Shown one piece after another: positions 28,142 to 36,320 of a stretch of DNA of 38,406 nucleotides. Source of the stretch: Eubacteriales Family XIII. Incertae Sedis bacterium (lineage in GTDB: Bacteria > Bacillota > Clostridia > Peptostreptococcales > Anaerovoracaceae); contig JAISTX010000084.1 in NCBI GenBank assembly GCA_031272365.1, positions 1-38,406 on the forward strand, in the 5' to 3' direction. The notes below the pieces were generated by a model. It was not told the DNA's origin. It saw only the letters and a list, made by a program, of their open reading frames with translations, and ran no database searches. The translations under genes were made by a program, and so were the position numbers. The number at the start of each line of letters is the position of its first letter. The first letter of the stretch is position 1.

Positions 28142-30531
28142 TGGGCGCGCGGCTCGGGGCGAAGGCGGAGAATCTGCGGGCGCTCGCCGCGCACGGGTTC
28201 CGCGTCCCGCCGTTCATCGTGCTGGAGTCCCCGGGGATTTCCGAGGGGGAGCTGGCGGCGCGCATGGACGGGGCGTTCCCGCCGGACGCGGCGACGCGGT
28301 TTGCCGTCCGCAGCTCCTCGTCCGTGGAGGACGCCGCGCAGGCCTCCTACGCGGGCCAGTTTACGACCTTCCTGCGCGTGCCCAAAGGCGAGGTGCCTGT
28401 GCGCGTTCGCGACTGCTTCGCGGCGACAGAGAGCCTGGGGCTGCGCGCGTATGCGTCGGGGGTGGGGCAGCAGGGGGAAGAGGGCGGCCCGGCCCGGATG
28501 GCTGTCATCGTGCAGGAGATGGTGGAGAGCGAGCTCTCCGGCGTGGTCTTCACCGCGAACCCGCAGGGCGTCCTGAACGAGATGGTCATCGTGGCGGGCG
28601 CGGGCACCGGTGACCTGGTCGTGGAGGACAAGGCGCCGGTCTGCACGGTCTACTACAACCGCGACGACGGCGTCTGGTACTCCGAGCGGCAGAAGGGCGC
28701 GCCCGCGCTCCCGGACTTGCTCGTGGCGGAGCTGGCCCGGCAGGCGGGGGAGGTCCGGCGCCTCTTCGGCTACGAGGCGGACATTGAGTTTGCCGTGGCC
28801 GGCGGCGAGGTCTATCTGCTGCAGTGCCGGCCCATCACCACCCTGCCCGGGGGGGAGGTCAACGTGCTCGACAATTCGAACCTGACGGAGTCCTACCCCG
28901 GGATCACGCTGCCGCTCACGGATTCGTTCATACGCTACGCGTACGCCGGCGTGATGCGCGGGCTCCTGGCGCGGCTTGCCGGTGGCGCGGGGAAGGCGGG
29001 CGTGCCCGAGGGCGCGCTGGATACGATGGTCGTCTCCTACAACGGGCGGATGTACTACCGCATCAACCTGTGGTACCGGATCATCAGCCTGCTGCCGTTC
29101 TCGCGGCGGATCTTCCCGGTGTGGGAGCGTTCGCTCGGGCTGGGCGCGGACTACCGCGTGATCTACCCTGTGCCGCCCCTCACGAAGCTCCGCGTCGCGT
29201 TCGCCGCGGCGGCGCTCACGCTCAGCGTGCCGCGCAAGATGGAGCGGCTGGGCCGGATTTTCGCGGAGGCGGACGCCTTTTTCCGCGCGCGCTACCGGCC
29301 GGGCCTGGACAGCCGCGCGCTGCTGGCGCTGTACGAGGAGCTGAGCCGGCGCCTGTTCCCCGAGTGGGACGTGACGCTCGCAAACGACCTGTACGCCTTC
29401 CTCTATACGGGGAGGCTTCAGCGGAAGGCATCGGGGGAGGAGGCCAACGCGATCCTGTCCGACGTGAAGGGGCTGGCCAGCATGGAGCCGGTGGCGGCGC
29501 TCGAGGCGCTCGCGCGGGAGGTGCGCGAGCAGGGGCTTCAGGGGGCGCTTGCGGCGCTGCAGACGGACGCGGACGTGCAGGCCTTTTTCGCGGCGAAGAG
29601 CGCGTTCTCGGAGCGCGTTTCGGCCTACATCGACCGGTACGGCGACCGGTACCTGGAGGAGCTGAAGCTGGAATCCCCCACCTACCGCACCGACCCGCTG
29701 CTGCTCATCCGGCAGGTGGAGCGGTACGCGGCGGCGGCACGCGGGGATGCGCCGCCGGCTGCGGGCCGCTGTGCCGGCGAAGCCCGGGGGGTGCGCGGGC
29801 GCGGGCTTTCCGGGACGGCCGAGCGGGCGAAGCTCGGCATACGCAACCGGGAGATCTCCCGGCTCAACCGGACCCGCATCTACGGGATGGTGCGCACCAT
29901 CTTCCTCGACATCGGCGGGAATCTGGCGGAGGCCGGCGCGCTGGGCGCCCGGCGCGACGTCTTCTGGCTGACGGTGGAGGAGGTGCGCGGCCTCGCGGAG
30001 GGGGGCTCCGGCCTCGACGCGCGCGCCGTCGTGGGCGAGCGCAAGCGGCGCTATGCCTATTATGAGACGCTCCCGCAATACCACCGGGTCGTCCTTGCTG
30101 GGCCGGCGGGGGATTTCAACCGGGCCCCGTCCGACGGGGCGGGCGCTGAGGGCCCCGTGCTGCAGCGGGGCGGCGCCGAAGGCGCCGGGGCGGACCATCT
30201 GGCCGGCACCCCTTGCTCCCCGGGCGTCGCCGAGGCCGAGGCTGTCGTCGTCTTGGACCCGATGGGCGCGCCGGACACGGCGGGGAAGATCCTCGTCGCC
30301 GTCTCCACCGACCCCGGCTGGGTCTTCCTGCTGGCGCAGGCGGCGGGCATCATCGCGGAGCGGGGCTCGCTGCTCTCGCACACGGCCATCGTCTCCCGGG
30401 AGCTGCACGTGCCCTCGGTGGTGGGCGTGGAAAACGCCACGAAGCATTTGAGGACCGGCGACCGCATCCGGCTGGACGGGCGGACGGGGCGCATCGAGGT
30501 CTTGGCGCGGGCGGATGTACCGGGTCGTTAG
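28141..30531 (+). CDS. PEP-synthase/rifampicin-phosphotransferase-like dikinase lacking the PEP-binding domain
   Basis: The protein has 796 aa. An N-terminal ATP-binding domain of pyruvate phosphate dikinase type (about 1-235) shows ARLGAKAENLRAL, AVRSSSSVEDAAQASYAGQF and DIEFAVAGGEVYLLQCRPIT. A long middle region (about 240-690) is unlike PEP synthase. The C-terminal swivelling phosphohistidine domain (about 714-790) has H747 in RGSLLSHTAIVSRELHVPS. The PEP/pyruvate TIM barrel is absent. This three-part design is that of rifampicin phosphotransferases, which pass the beta-phosphate of ATP via the His to an acceptor that binds in the middle domain. The acceptor here is unknown; position in a lipid operon suggests an alcohol of that pathway. 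An Ala/Gly-rich insert precedes the His domain. The stop lies 17 nt inside the next gene. Confidence 0.85.
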   Translation: MGARLGAKAENLRALAAHGFRVPPFIVLESPGISEGELAARMDGAFPPDAATRFAVRSSSSVEDAAQASYAGQFTTFLRVPKGEVPVRVRDCFAATESLGLRAYASGVGQQGEEGGPARMAVIVQEMVESELSGVVFTANPQGVLNEMVIVAGAGTGDLVVEDKAPVCTVYYNRDDGVWYSERQKGAPALPDLLVAELARQAGEVRRLFGYEADIEFAVAGGEVYLLQCRPITTLPGGEVNVLDNSNLTESYPGITLPLTDSFIRYAYAGVMRGLLARLAGGAGKAGVPEGALDTMVVSYNGRMYYRINLWYRIISLLPFSRRIFPVWERSLGLGADYRVIYPVPPLTKLRVAFAAAALTLSVPRKMERLGRIFAEADAFFRARYRPGLDSRALLALYEELSRRLFPEWDVTLANDLYAFLYTGRLQRKASGEEANAILSDVKGLASMEPVAALEALAREVREQGLQGALAALQTDADVQAFFAAKSAFSERVSAYIDRYGDRYLEELKLESPTYRTDPLLLIRQVERYAAAARGDAPPAAGRCAGEARGVRGRGLSGTAERAKLGIRNREISRLNRTRIYGMVRTIFLDIGGNLAEAGALGARRDVFWLTVEEVRGLAEGGSGLDARAVVGERKRRYAYYETLPQYHRVVLAGPAGDFNRAPSDGAGAEGPVLQRGGAEGAGADHLAGTPCSPGVAEAEAVVVLDPMGAPDTAGKILVAVSTDPGWVFLLAQAAGIIAERGSLLSHTAIVSRELHVPSVVGVENATKHLRTGDRIRLDGRTGRIEVLARADVPGR

Positions 30532-31603
30532 CGTCGGCGCGGACGCGCGGCATATCGACGATTTCGTGGGCCTGCCGCGCCGTTTCTACACGCCGCGCTT
30601 CTGCACGCACAGGGCCTCGGACGAAAGGGCGCTGCTCGCGGGCGCGCACCCGCTTTCGGGGGATTTCTCGCTGGAGGCTTTCCTGGCATACGGCGGGGAA
30701 GGGGGCCCCCGCGCGCCGGCGGGCCGCTGCGCGCTGGCGGTGTATCCCGGCGACGAGACGGCCTACCTGGGCTTCTTCGAATGCGCCGAGGACCCCCTTT
30801 GCGCGAAGCTGCTGCTCGATGCGGCCGCCGCCCGCGCGGCGGAGCTGCGGCGCTCCCTTCTGATGGGGCCGGTCGACGCCAGCTACTGGCTGGGCTGCCG
30901 CATGAAGACCGACGCGTTCGACCGCCCGCCGTTTTTCGGGGAGCCCTACAACCGGCCGTACTACCCGGCGCTGTGGGAGGCGAACGGGTTCGCGCCGGCC
31001 GCCACGTATGTGAGCCGGATCTTTGACGGCGGGGGGCTGGCGCGGCGCATGGCGGCGGACGCGCGGTTTGCGCGGAACGAGGGGCGGTTCCTTGACGCGG
31101 GCTACCGCGTCGAAAGCGTCACGCCCGCCACGTTCGAAAGATCGCTCCTGGAGATCCACGGGATGGTCGCGGAGCTCTACGCAGGCTTCCCGGGCTTCCG
31201 GCCGATCGACCCAGGGCCGTTCCGCGCGATGTTCTCCCGGCTGCGCCCGCTGCTGGACCTGTCGCTCGTGAAGATTGCATATCTGGACGGTGCGCCGGTG
31301 GGGTTCGCGGTCACGGTGCCGGACCACGGCTGCCTGCCGGAAAGGCCGGGGCTGCCGGATCTTTTGAAAATCCAGCTGCGCCGCACCCGCGCCGCGTCCT
31401 ATGTCGTGCTCTACGTGGGCGCGCGGAAGGGGCACGAGGGCCTGGTGCCCGTCATGCTCGCGCCGGTCTGGCGGGAGATCCGCGGGCGCCGCGCCGGCGT
31501 GGCCGGCGCCCTCATCCGCGAGGGGAAAGCGACCGCAAACTACTTCGGGGGGACAGCCGCCGAGACACGGCACTACGCGCTATACGTCCGCTCCGAACTG
31601 TAG
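30515..31603 (+). CDS. GNAT-like (YghO-type) putative acyltransferase
   Basis: This is a 362-aa soluble-looking protein. The N-terminal half follows a pattern I know from YghO-like proteins: HPLSGDFSLEAFLAY, AYLGFFECAEDPLCAKLLLD, LLMGPVDASYWLGCRMKTDA, YNRPYYPALWEANGFAPAAT. The C-terminal half resembles a GNAT acetyltransferase fold (LSLVKIAYLDGAPVGFAVTV). Such proteins are generally annotated as N-acyltransferase-like without a known substrate. As the last gene of the lipid operon it may acylate an amine headgroup, which is inference. ATG 30515 overlaps the dikinase by 17 nt. Its 3' end overlaps the convergent AraC-type gene by 24 bp. Confidence 0.75.
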   Translation: MYRVVSVGADARHIDDFVGLPRRFYTPRFCTHRASDERALLAGAHPLSGDFSLEAFLAYGGEGGPRAPAGRCALAVYPGDETAYLGFFECAEDPLCAKLLLDAAAARAAELRRSLLMGPVDASYWLGCRMKTDAFDRPPFFGEPYNRPYYPALWEANGFAPAATYVSRIFDGGGLARRMAADARFARNEGRFLDAGYRVESVTPATFERSLLEIHGMVAELYAGFPGFRPIDPGPFRAMFSRLRPLLDLSLVKIAYLDGAPVGFAVTVPDHGCLPERPGLPDLLKIQLRRTRAASYVVLYVGARKGHEGLVPVMLAPVWREIRGRRAGVAGALIREGKATANYFGGTAAETRHYALYVRSEL

Positions 31604-32566
31604 GCGGTACTCGCGCGGCGTCATGCCGTGGCGCTCGCGGAAGATGCGGTAGAAATAGCTGGTGTTTTCGTAGCCGACCGACGGGATGATTTCCTCCACG
31701 GGCATCGATGTGGCGCGCAGGAGGTAGACCGCCTGCGAGAGCCTGCGGTCCGCAAGCAATTCCTTGAAGGAGCTGCCCGTGCGGCGCGACACCAGGCGGC
31801 TGAGCTTGTAGAGCGGCTGGCCTGCTTTCGCGGCGTACGCTGACAGGGATGCCTCGGCGTAGTCGCTTTCGATGTACCGGAGGATGTCCATCACGATGTT
31901 GTCGTCATAGCCCGATTCGCCCGGCGTGGGCGCCTCGAGCGTGTCGGTGTTGTTGAGCAGATGCTGGAAGAGCAGCCCCATCGTGTTCTGGTTGATGCTG
32001 TTTTCGTAGTTGGCCTTGTTTGTCACCGACCAGATCAGGTTCTCCGCGAGGTTTTGCACGGGCAGGATGCCGCCGGTGCGGAAGTGCAAGTGGCTGACGG
32101 GCGAGCCCTCGGCCGTCACCGAGCCGACGAGGAAGTCCCCGATGATGTTGCGCCCCTCCATCATCGCGAAGGCGCGGTCGAAAAACCGCGGCAGTATGAT
32201 GAAGTTGACGGCGATGTCGTCATGGGAGGCGGGCAGTATCTCGTGCGGCGAACTCTTGGAGATGAAGAGCATCTCGCCTTCGCACAGCTCCACGCGCCGC
32301 CCCTGGCTCATGATATGCGTCGTCGAGCCCGACGCCATATAGACGATCTCCACATAGTTGTGCGTGTGCCGCGGGAAATGGATGAAACGCGTATGCGGCC
32401 TGACCGCGATGAGCGACCCGGGCAGCAGCAATTTGTAGGCGTTGATGACGAAGCCGGGCGTCGAGGAGTAGATGTCCTTCGACACGGTGGCGTTCCCGTC
32501 GAGGATATCCTGTTCCTCCTGCGAGATTTCTTTCAGCTTCCCAAGCAATTCCTGTTCCATGCGCAT
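31580..32566 (-). CDS. AraC-family transcriptional regulator of the adjacent ABC transporter
   Basis: This is a 328-aa regulator. An N-terminal cupin-like sensor (FIHFPRHTHNYVEIVYMASG with ELCEGEMLFISKSSPHEI) precedes two C-terminal helix-turn-helices (LSAYAAKAGQPLYKLSRL and MPVEEIIPSVGYENTSYFYR) with the family end FRERHGMTPREYR. It diverges from a sugar-type ABC operon and probably activates or represses it in response to the imported ligand. The 10-bp inverted repeat at 32593-32630 is a candidate operator. Start: ATG 32566 is the first in-frame Met after the AT-rich promoter. ATG 32560 is equally possible, because a -10-like TATGCT (32567-32572, minus strand) would start the message there. 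The 3' end overlaps the GNAT-like gene by 24 bp. Confidence 0.9.
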   Translation of the reverse strand: MRMEQELLGKLKEISQEEQDILDGNATVSKDIYSSTPGFVINAYKLLLPGSLIAVRPHTRFIHFPRHTHNYVEIVYMASGSTTHIMSQGRRVELCEGEMLFISKSSPHEILPASHDDIAVNFIILPRFFDRAFAMMEGRNIIGDFLVGSVTAEGSPVSHLHFRTGGILPVQNLAENLIWSVTNKANYENSINQNTMGLLFQHLLNNTDTLEAPTPGESGYDDNIVMDILRYIESDYAEASLSAYAAKAGQPLYKLSRLVSRRTGSSFKELLADRRLSQAVYLLRATSMPVEEIIPSVGYENTSYFYRIFRERHGMTPREYRLQFGADV

Positions 32567-32592
32567 AGCATAGCACAGTTTGGGCAAAATGC

Positions 32593-32630
32593 AAATAAGG
32601 ACGGTTTCTCTGCAAAAAATGTCCTTATTT
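32593..32630. promoter_or_regulatory. Inverted repeat, candidate operator between regulator and ABC operon
   Basis: AAATAAGGAC (32593-32602) and GTCCTTATTT (32621-32630) are perfect inverted 10-mers with an 18-bp centre, so arm centres are 28 bp apart. The site lies upstream of the operon's -10 at 32648 and overlaps the weak promoter region of the divergent regulator gene. It is well placed for AraC-type activation combined with autoregulation. Confidence 0.55.
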
Positions 32631-32647
32631 TGCCGAGTCCGCTTGCA

Positions 32648-32653
32648 TATAAT
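32648..32653 (+). promoter_or_regulatory. -10 element of the ABC transporter operon
   Basis: A perfect TATAAT occurs at 32648-32653 with no acceptable -35 at 16-18 bp (TTATTT at 32625-32630). A perfect -10 without a -35 is typical of activator-dependent promoters. The activator would be the divergent AraC-type protein, bound at the inverted repeat just upstream. Confidence 0.5.
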
Positions 32654-32729
32654 CAAGTCACAACGATAGAGAGAAAGACTAGAGCAATGGTGCAATACGG
32701 CGTTGCAGGAGAAGTGGGGTGTATCAGGC

Positions 32730-34226
32730 ATGGACGAAGTGCTCAGGCTGGATCACATAGTGAAGACGTTCCCGGGTGTGCTCGCGCTTGACGACATGAA
32801 TTTCGACCTGCGGGCCGGCGAGATTCACGCGATCTGCGGCGAGAACGGCGCGGGCAAGTCGACGCTCATGAAGATCGTCACGGGCGTCTACAAACCGGAT
32901 TCCGGCGAGATATGCATAGACGGGCAGCCGGTTTCGTTCGAAAGCCCCAACGACGCGTTTGCGAAAGGCGTGGCCATCATCTACCAGGAGACGAGCCTGT
33001 TCGAGGAGATGACCATCCTGGAGAACATCTTCCTCGGGCACGAGATCACGCGCAAAAAACTCGGGTTCCGCGCGATCGACTACGCCGCGATGCGCCGCGA
33101 GGCGCAGGACATCTTCGGCATCATGAACGTCCACCTCGACCTCGACGAGCGCGCGAAGAACCTCGGGATGGCGCAGAAGCAGATGGTCGAGATCGCGAAG
33201 GCGCTCTCGTACAAATCGAAGATCCTCATACTCGACGAGCCCACCGCTTCCCTGACCGCGCGCGAAGTCGACGCGCTGTTCGGCATCGTGCGCTCGCTGA
33301 AAGAGCAGGGCGTCGCCATCGCCTACATCAGCCACCGGCTCGAGGAGATATTCGAGCTGTGCGACCGCGTGACGGTGGTGCGCGACGGGAAATTCATCTC
33401 CTGCCATGCGGTCGGCGAAACAAACAAGGATATGCTCGTCGCGGACATGGTCGGGCGGTCCATGGACAATTATTATCCGAAAGCGGATGTGGAAATCGGC
33501 GGCGAGCTGATCCGCGCGGAGCACCTAAATCAGGCCGGCGTCCTGCGCGACGTGAGCTTCCGCATCAACAAGGGAGAGATCGTCGGGTTCGCGGGGCTTG
33601 CGGGCGCGGGCCGCACGGAGCTTGCGCAGGCGCTGTGCGGGTTCACGAAGCTCGACAGCGGCGACCTGTATATAGAAGGAAATAAGGTCCGCATCGGCAG
33701 CTACCGCGACGCGCTGGACGCGGGTTTCGTCTACGTGTCCGAGGACCGCGGCAAATACGGGCTCGTTGTGGAGATGAGCGTCAAGCACAATATCACGATG
33801 CCGCAGCTGTCGAAGATGAAAAAGGGCCTGTTCCTGGACAACGGGCTCGAGAAGCGCACGGCGGACCGCTTCGTGGACGAGCTCGGCATCAAATGCCCCG
33901 ACTGCGAGTTTCTGACCGAAAACCTGTCCGGCGGCAACCAGCAGAAGGTCTCAGTGTCCAAGGCCATCGCGATGGACCCGAAGCTGCTGATCCTCGACGA
34001 GCCGACGCGCGGCGTCGACGTGGGGTCGAAGGCCGAGATACACAACATTGTGAGCGGGCTCGCGAAGAAGGGCCTGACCATCTTCATGATCAGCTCCGAG
34101 ATGCCGGAACTGATCGGGATGTGCGACCGGATATACATCATGAAAAACGGCACGATCGCGGGCGAGCTCCCGCGCGGGGAGGCCACGCAGGAGAAGATCC
34201 TGAAAGTGGCGCTGGATGTGGCTTAG
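32730..34226 (+). CDS. Sugar-type ABC importer ATPase with two nucleotide-binding domains
   Basis: The 498-aa cytoplasmic ATPase is of the RbsA/MglA/LsrA type. Domain 1: Walker A GENGAGKSTLMK, signature at LGMAQKQMVEIAKAL, Walker B ILILDEPTASL. Domain 2: a degenerate Walker A (GLAGAGRTELAQ), canonical signature NLSGGNQQKVSVSKAI and Walker B LLILDEPTRGVDVG. A degenerate second Walker A and an altered first signature are normal for this family. ATG 32730 (with GGGG about 10 nt upstream) is preferred to the TTG at 32703. The gene is first in an ATPase-permease-permease-binding protein operon. Confidence 0.95.
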   Translation: MDEVLRLDHIVKTFPGVLALDDMNFDLRAGEIHAICGENGAGKSTLMKIVTGVYKPDSGEICIDGQPVSFESPNDAFAKGVAIIYQETSLFEEMTILENIFLGHEITRKKLGFRAIDYAAMRREAQDIFGIMNVHLDLDERAKNLGMAQKQMVEIAKALSYKSKILILDEPTASLTAREVDALFGIVRSLKEQGVAIAYISHRLEEIFELCDRVTVVRDGKFISCHAVGETNKDMLVADMVGRSMDNYYPKADVEIGGELIRAEHLNQAGVLRDVSFRINKGEIVGFAGLAGAGRTELAQALCGFTKLDSGDLYIEGNKVRIGSYRDALDAGFVYVSEDRGKYGLVVEMSVKHNITMPQLSKMKKGLFLDNGLEKRTADRFVDELGIKCPDCEFLTENLSGGNQQKVSVSKAIAMDPKLLILDEPTRGVDVGSKAEIHNIVSGLAKKGLTIFMISSEMPELIGMCDRIYIMKNGTIAGELPRGEATQEKILKVALDVA

Positions 34227-34238
34227 GAGGCGGGGAGA

Positions 34239-35246
34239 ATGGGCGAGACAAACCTGACACGCGCAGACGGCCGGAAGGCGGCGTTCCGCAAGCTGCTGTC
34301 GACCGAGTTCTACCTGCTGCTCTTCCTCGTCGCGATCCTCGTCGTGATGCGGGTCGCGGCGCCGGGATTTTATTCGATGAACGTCATCATGACGGTGCTG
34401 AACTACTTCAGCTACCTGCTCATCGCGGCCATCGGCATGAACCTGATCATATTGACGAGCAACATCGACGTTGCGGCCGGCGCCATCATCTCCGTGGTGG
34501 CCATCGTGATTGCGTTCGTCGGGAAGACCGGCGCGCCGATCGGGGTGTTCATGCCGGTCGGCATGCTGACGGGGTTCCTGCTCTCGCTGATCAACGGGCT
34601 GTTCATCACGCGGCTGAAGATCCCGGCCATCGTGGCGACGCTCGCCACGACGCAGTTGTTCATCGGCTTCCTGCCGCTGGTCGTCGAGGGCTCCATCTAC
34701 GATCTGCCCGCCACGTTCACCTGGCTGTCGTTCAAGGCGAAGCTCTTCGGCTTCCTGCCCGCGAGCGTGATCTTCGCCGCGGTCATCACGGTCGGGTTCA
34801 TGCTGTTCATGCGTTATTCGCAGTTTTCGAAGAAGATCTACGCGGTGGGGAACAACCAGCACGCGGCGACGCTTTCCGGGATCAACGTGAACAAGGTCAT
34901 GGTTGCGGCGTTCATGATCGCGGGGCCGCTGTACGGCATCGCGGGCACGATCATCGCCACGGCGGGGCAGCGCGTCACGACGACGATGGCGAACGGTTTC
35001 GAGTTCTCCATCATCGCGGCCGTGGTCCTCGGCGGCACGAGCATTTCGGGCGGCAGCGGCCGCATCATCGGCACCGTGCTCGGGGCGTTGATCCTGTCCA
35101 TCATCTCGCCGGCGATGAACTACATAGGCCTGTCGTCCGACTGGTCGGACGCGGTCATGGGCGCGATCATATTGCTGGCGGTCATCGTCAGCTCCGTCAG
35201 CCAGTTGACGAAGAAGAAAGGCACCATCGCCGAGGTGACAACATGA
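34239..35246 (+). CDS. ABC sugar transporter permease 1 (RbsC/LsrC type)
   Basis: This is a 335-aa inner-membrane permease with about nine hydrophobic helices and a basic cytoplasmic N-terminus. NIDVAAGAIISVVAIV and VVLGGTSISGGSGRIIGTVL are the family loop and EAA-like blocks. ATG 34239 has GGAGG about 8 nt upstream and lies 12 nt after the ATPase stop. Its stop overlaps the second permease gene by 4 nt (ATGA). It would pair with that permease as a heterodimer. Confidence 0.94.
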   Translation: MGETNLTRADGRKAAFRKLLSTEFYLLLFLVAILVVMRVAAPGFYSMNVIMTVLNYFSYLLIAAIGMNLIILTSNIDVAAGAIISVVAIVIAFVGKTGAPIGVFMPVGMLTGFLLSLINGLFITRLKIPAIVATLATTQLFIGFLPLVVEGSIYDLPATFTWLSFKAKLFGFLPASVIFAAVITVGFMLFMRYSQFSKKIYAVGNNQHAATLSGINVNKVMVAAFMIAGPLYGIAGTIIATAGQRVTTTMANGFEFSIIAAVVLGGTSISGGSGRIIGTVLGALILSIISPAMNYIGLSSDWSDAVMGAIILLAVIVSSVSQLTKKKGTIAEVTT

Positions 35247-36232
35247 AAAAGCCGTTCAAAATCGATTTCAATATCGCGCTCCTTATCATCCTCGTCGCGC
35301 TGATCGCCGTCATCGGGATCCGGAACCCGAATTTCGTGCACTACAACTACGTCATGGCGGTCGTGGTGAAGAACATCATGGAGCTCGGCATGATGGCGCT
35401 GCCGATGACGCTCATCGTCATCACGGGCGGCATCGACCTGTCGGTCGGTTCCATCATGATCTTCGCGGCCATCTCGGGCGGCCTCGTTTCGGCGTCGCAC
35501 GGCGAAGCCGCGGGCGTACTGGTCACGATCGCGATCGGGCTGCTCTGCGGGCTGCTGAACGGTTTCGTCGTGGCGAAGCTGAAGATATCGGCGCTCATCA
35601 CGACGCTCGCCACGTTCTTCCTGTTCCGCGGCATCGCGCGCGGCATCACGGCGGGCGACAGCGTCTACTCGTACAAGTTTTCGACGGCCATGGGCAACAC
35701 GGAGGTCGGCGGGGCGCCGCTCGCCCTGTTCTTCTACATCGCCTGCGCCGTCGTGTTCACTTTGCTCCTGTCGAAGACGGCACTGGGGCGGAGCCTGTAC
35801 GCGATCGGGCTCAACCAGGACGCGGCCCGCTACTCGGGCCTCAAGGTGGACAGCATCCTCATCTGGATCTACGTGCTGTCCGGCGTGGTCTGCTCGTTGT
35901 GCGCGTTTTTCTACCTCGGCCGGTTCACGAGCGTCAAATACGATGTGGCCAATTCGATGAACCTCACGGTCGTGACGATCATCGTGCTCGGCGGGACGAG
36001 CATCCTCGGCGGCGTCGGCGACATGCGGGGCACGATCATCGCCACGTTCATCATCGCGGTGCTGAAGAGCGGCCTGACGGTCATGAACATCCCGATCGAC
36101 ATCCAGACCATCATCCAGGGCATCGTGCTGATCATATCGCTCATCGTGTACTCCATCCTCGGCGAGCGGGCGAAGCAGAAGAAGATCTTGGAGGTCATGC
36201 GGGACGGGGGGCCGAGGCTTGCGGAGGAGTGA
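35243..36232 (+). CDS. ABC sugar transporter permease 2 (RbsC/LsrD type)
   Basis: This is a 329-aa polytopic permease, the second of the pair. GGIDLSVGSIMIFAAISGG and VLGGTSILGGVGDMRGTII are conserved in the family. The start ATG 35243 overlaps the preceding stop by 4 nt, so translation is coupled. The 88-nt gap to the binding-protein gene holds a short GC-rich stem candidate (36250-36274), which could adjust relative expression of that gene. Confidence 0.94.
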   Translation: MKKPFKIDFNIALLIILVALIAVIGIRNPNFVHYNYVMAVVVKNIMELGMMALPMTLIVITGGIDLSVGSIMIFAAISGGLVSASHGEAAGVLVTIAIGLLCGLLNGFVVAKLKISALITTLATFFLFRGIARGITAGDSVYSYKFSTAMGNTEVGGAPLALFFYIACAVVFTLLLSKTALGRSLYAIGLNQDAARYSGLKVDSILIWIYVLSGVVCSLCAFFYLGRFTSVKYDVANSMNLTVVTIIVLGGTSILGGVGDMRGTIIATFIIAVLKSGLTVMNIPIDIQTIIQGIVLIISLIVYSILGERAKQKKILEVMRDGGPRLAEE

Positions 36233-36320
36233 TTATTATTGAATCATGCCCGGCTTGCGGCGCGCTGCGGCCGGTATGAGATACATCAATCCATTCATTA
36301 TTTTAAAAAAGGAGGAAACA

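Noticed and set aside
28015-30447. Long minus-strand open frame (about 810 codons) opposite the dikinase gene
   Set aside because: It mirrors a well-supported gene in GC-rich DNA, is dominated by Arg/His/Val/Ala/Pro runs and shows no domain. Frames like this arise because high GC removes stop codons.
28141-30531. Phosphoenolpyruvate synthase (ppsA) or pyruvate phosphate dikinase
   Set aside because: The C-terminal PEP/pyruvate-binding barrel is missing, and the His domain is at the C-terminus as in rifampicin phosphotransferases.
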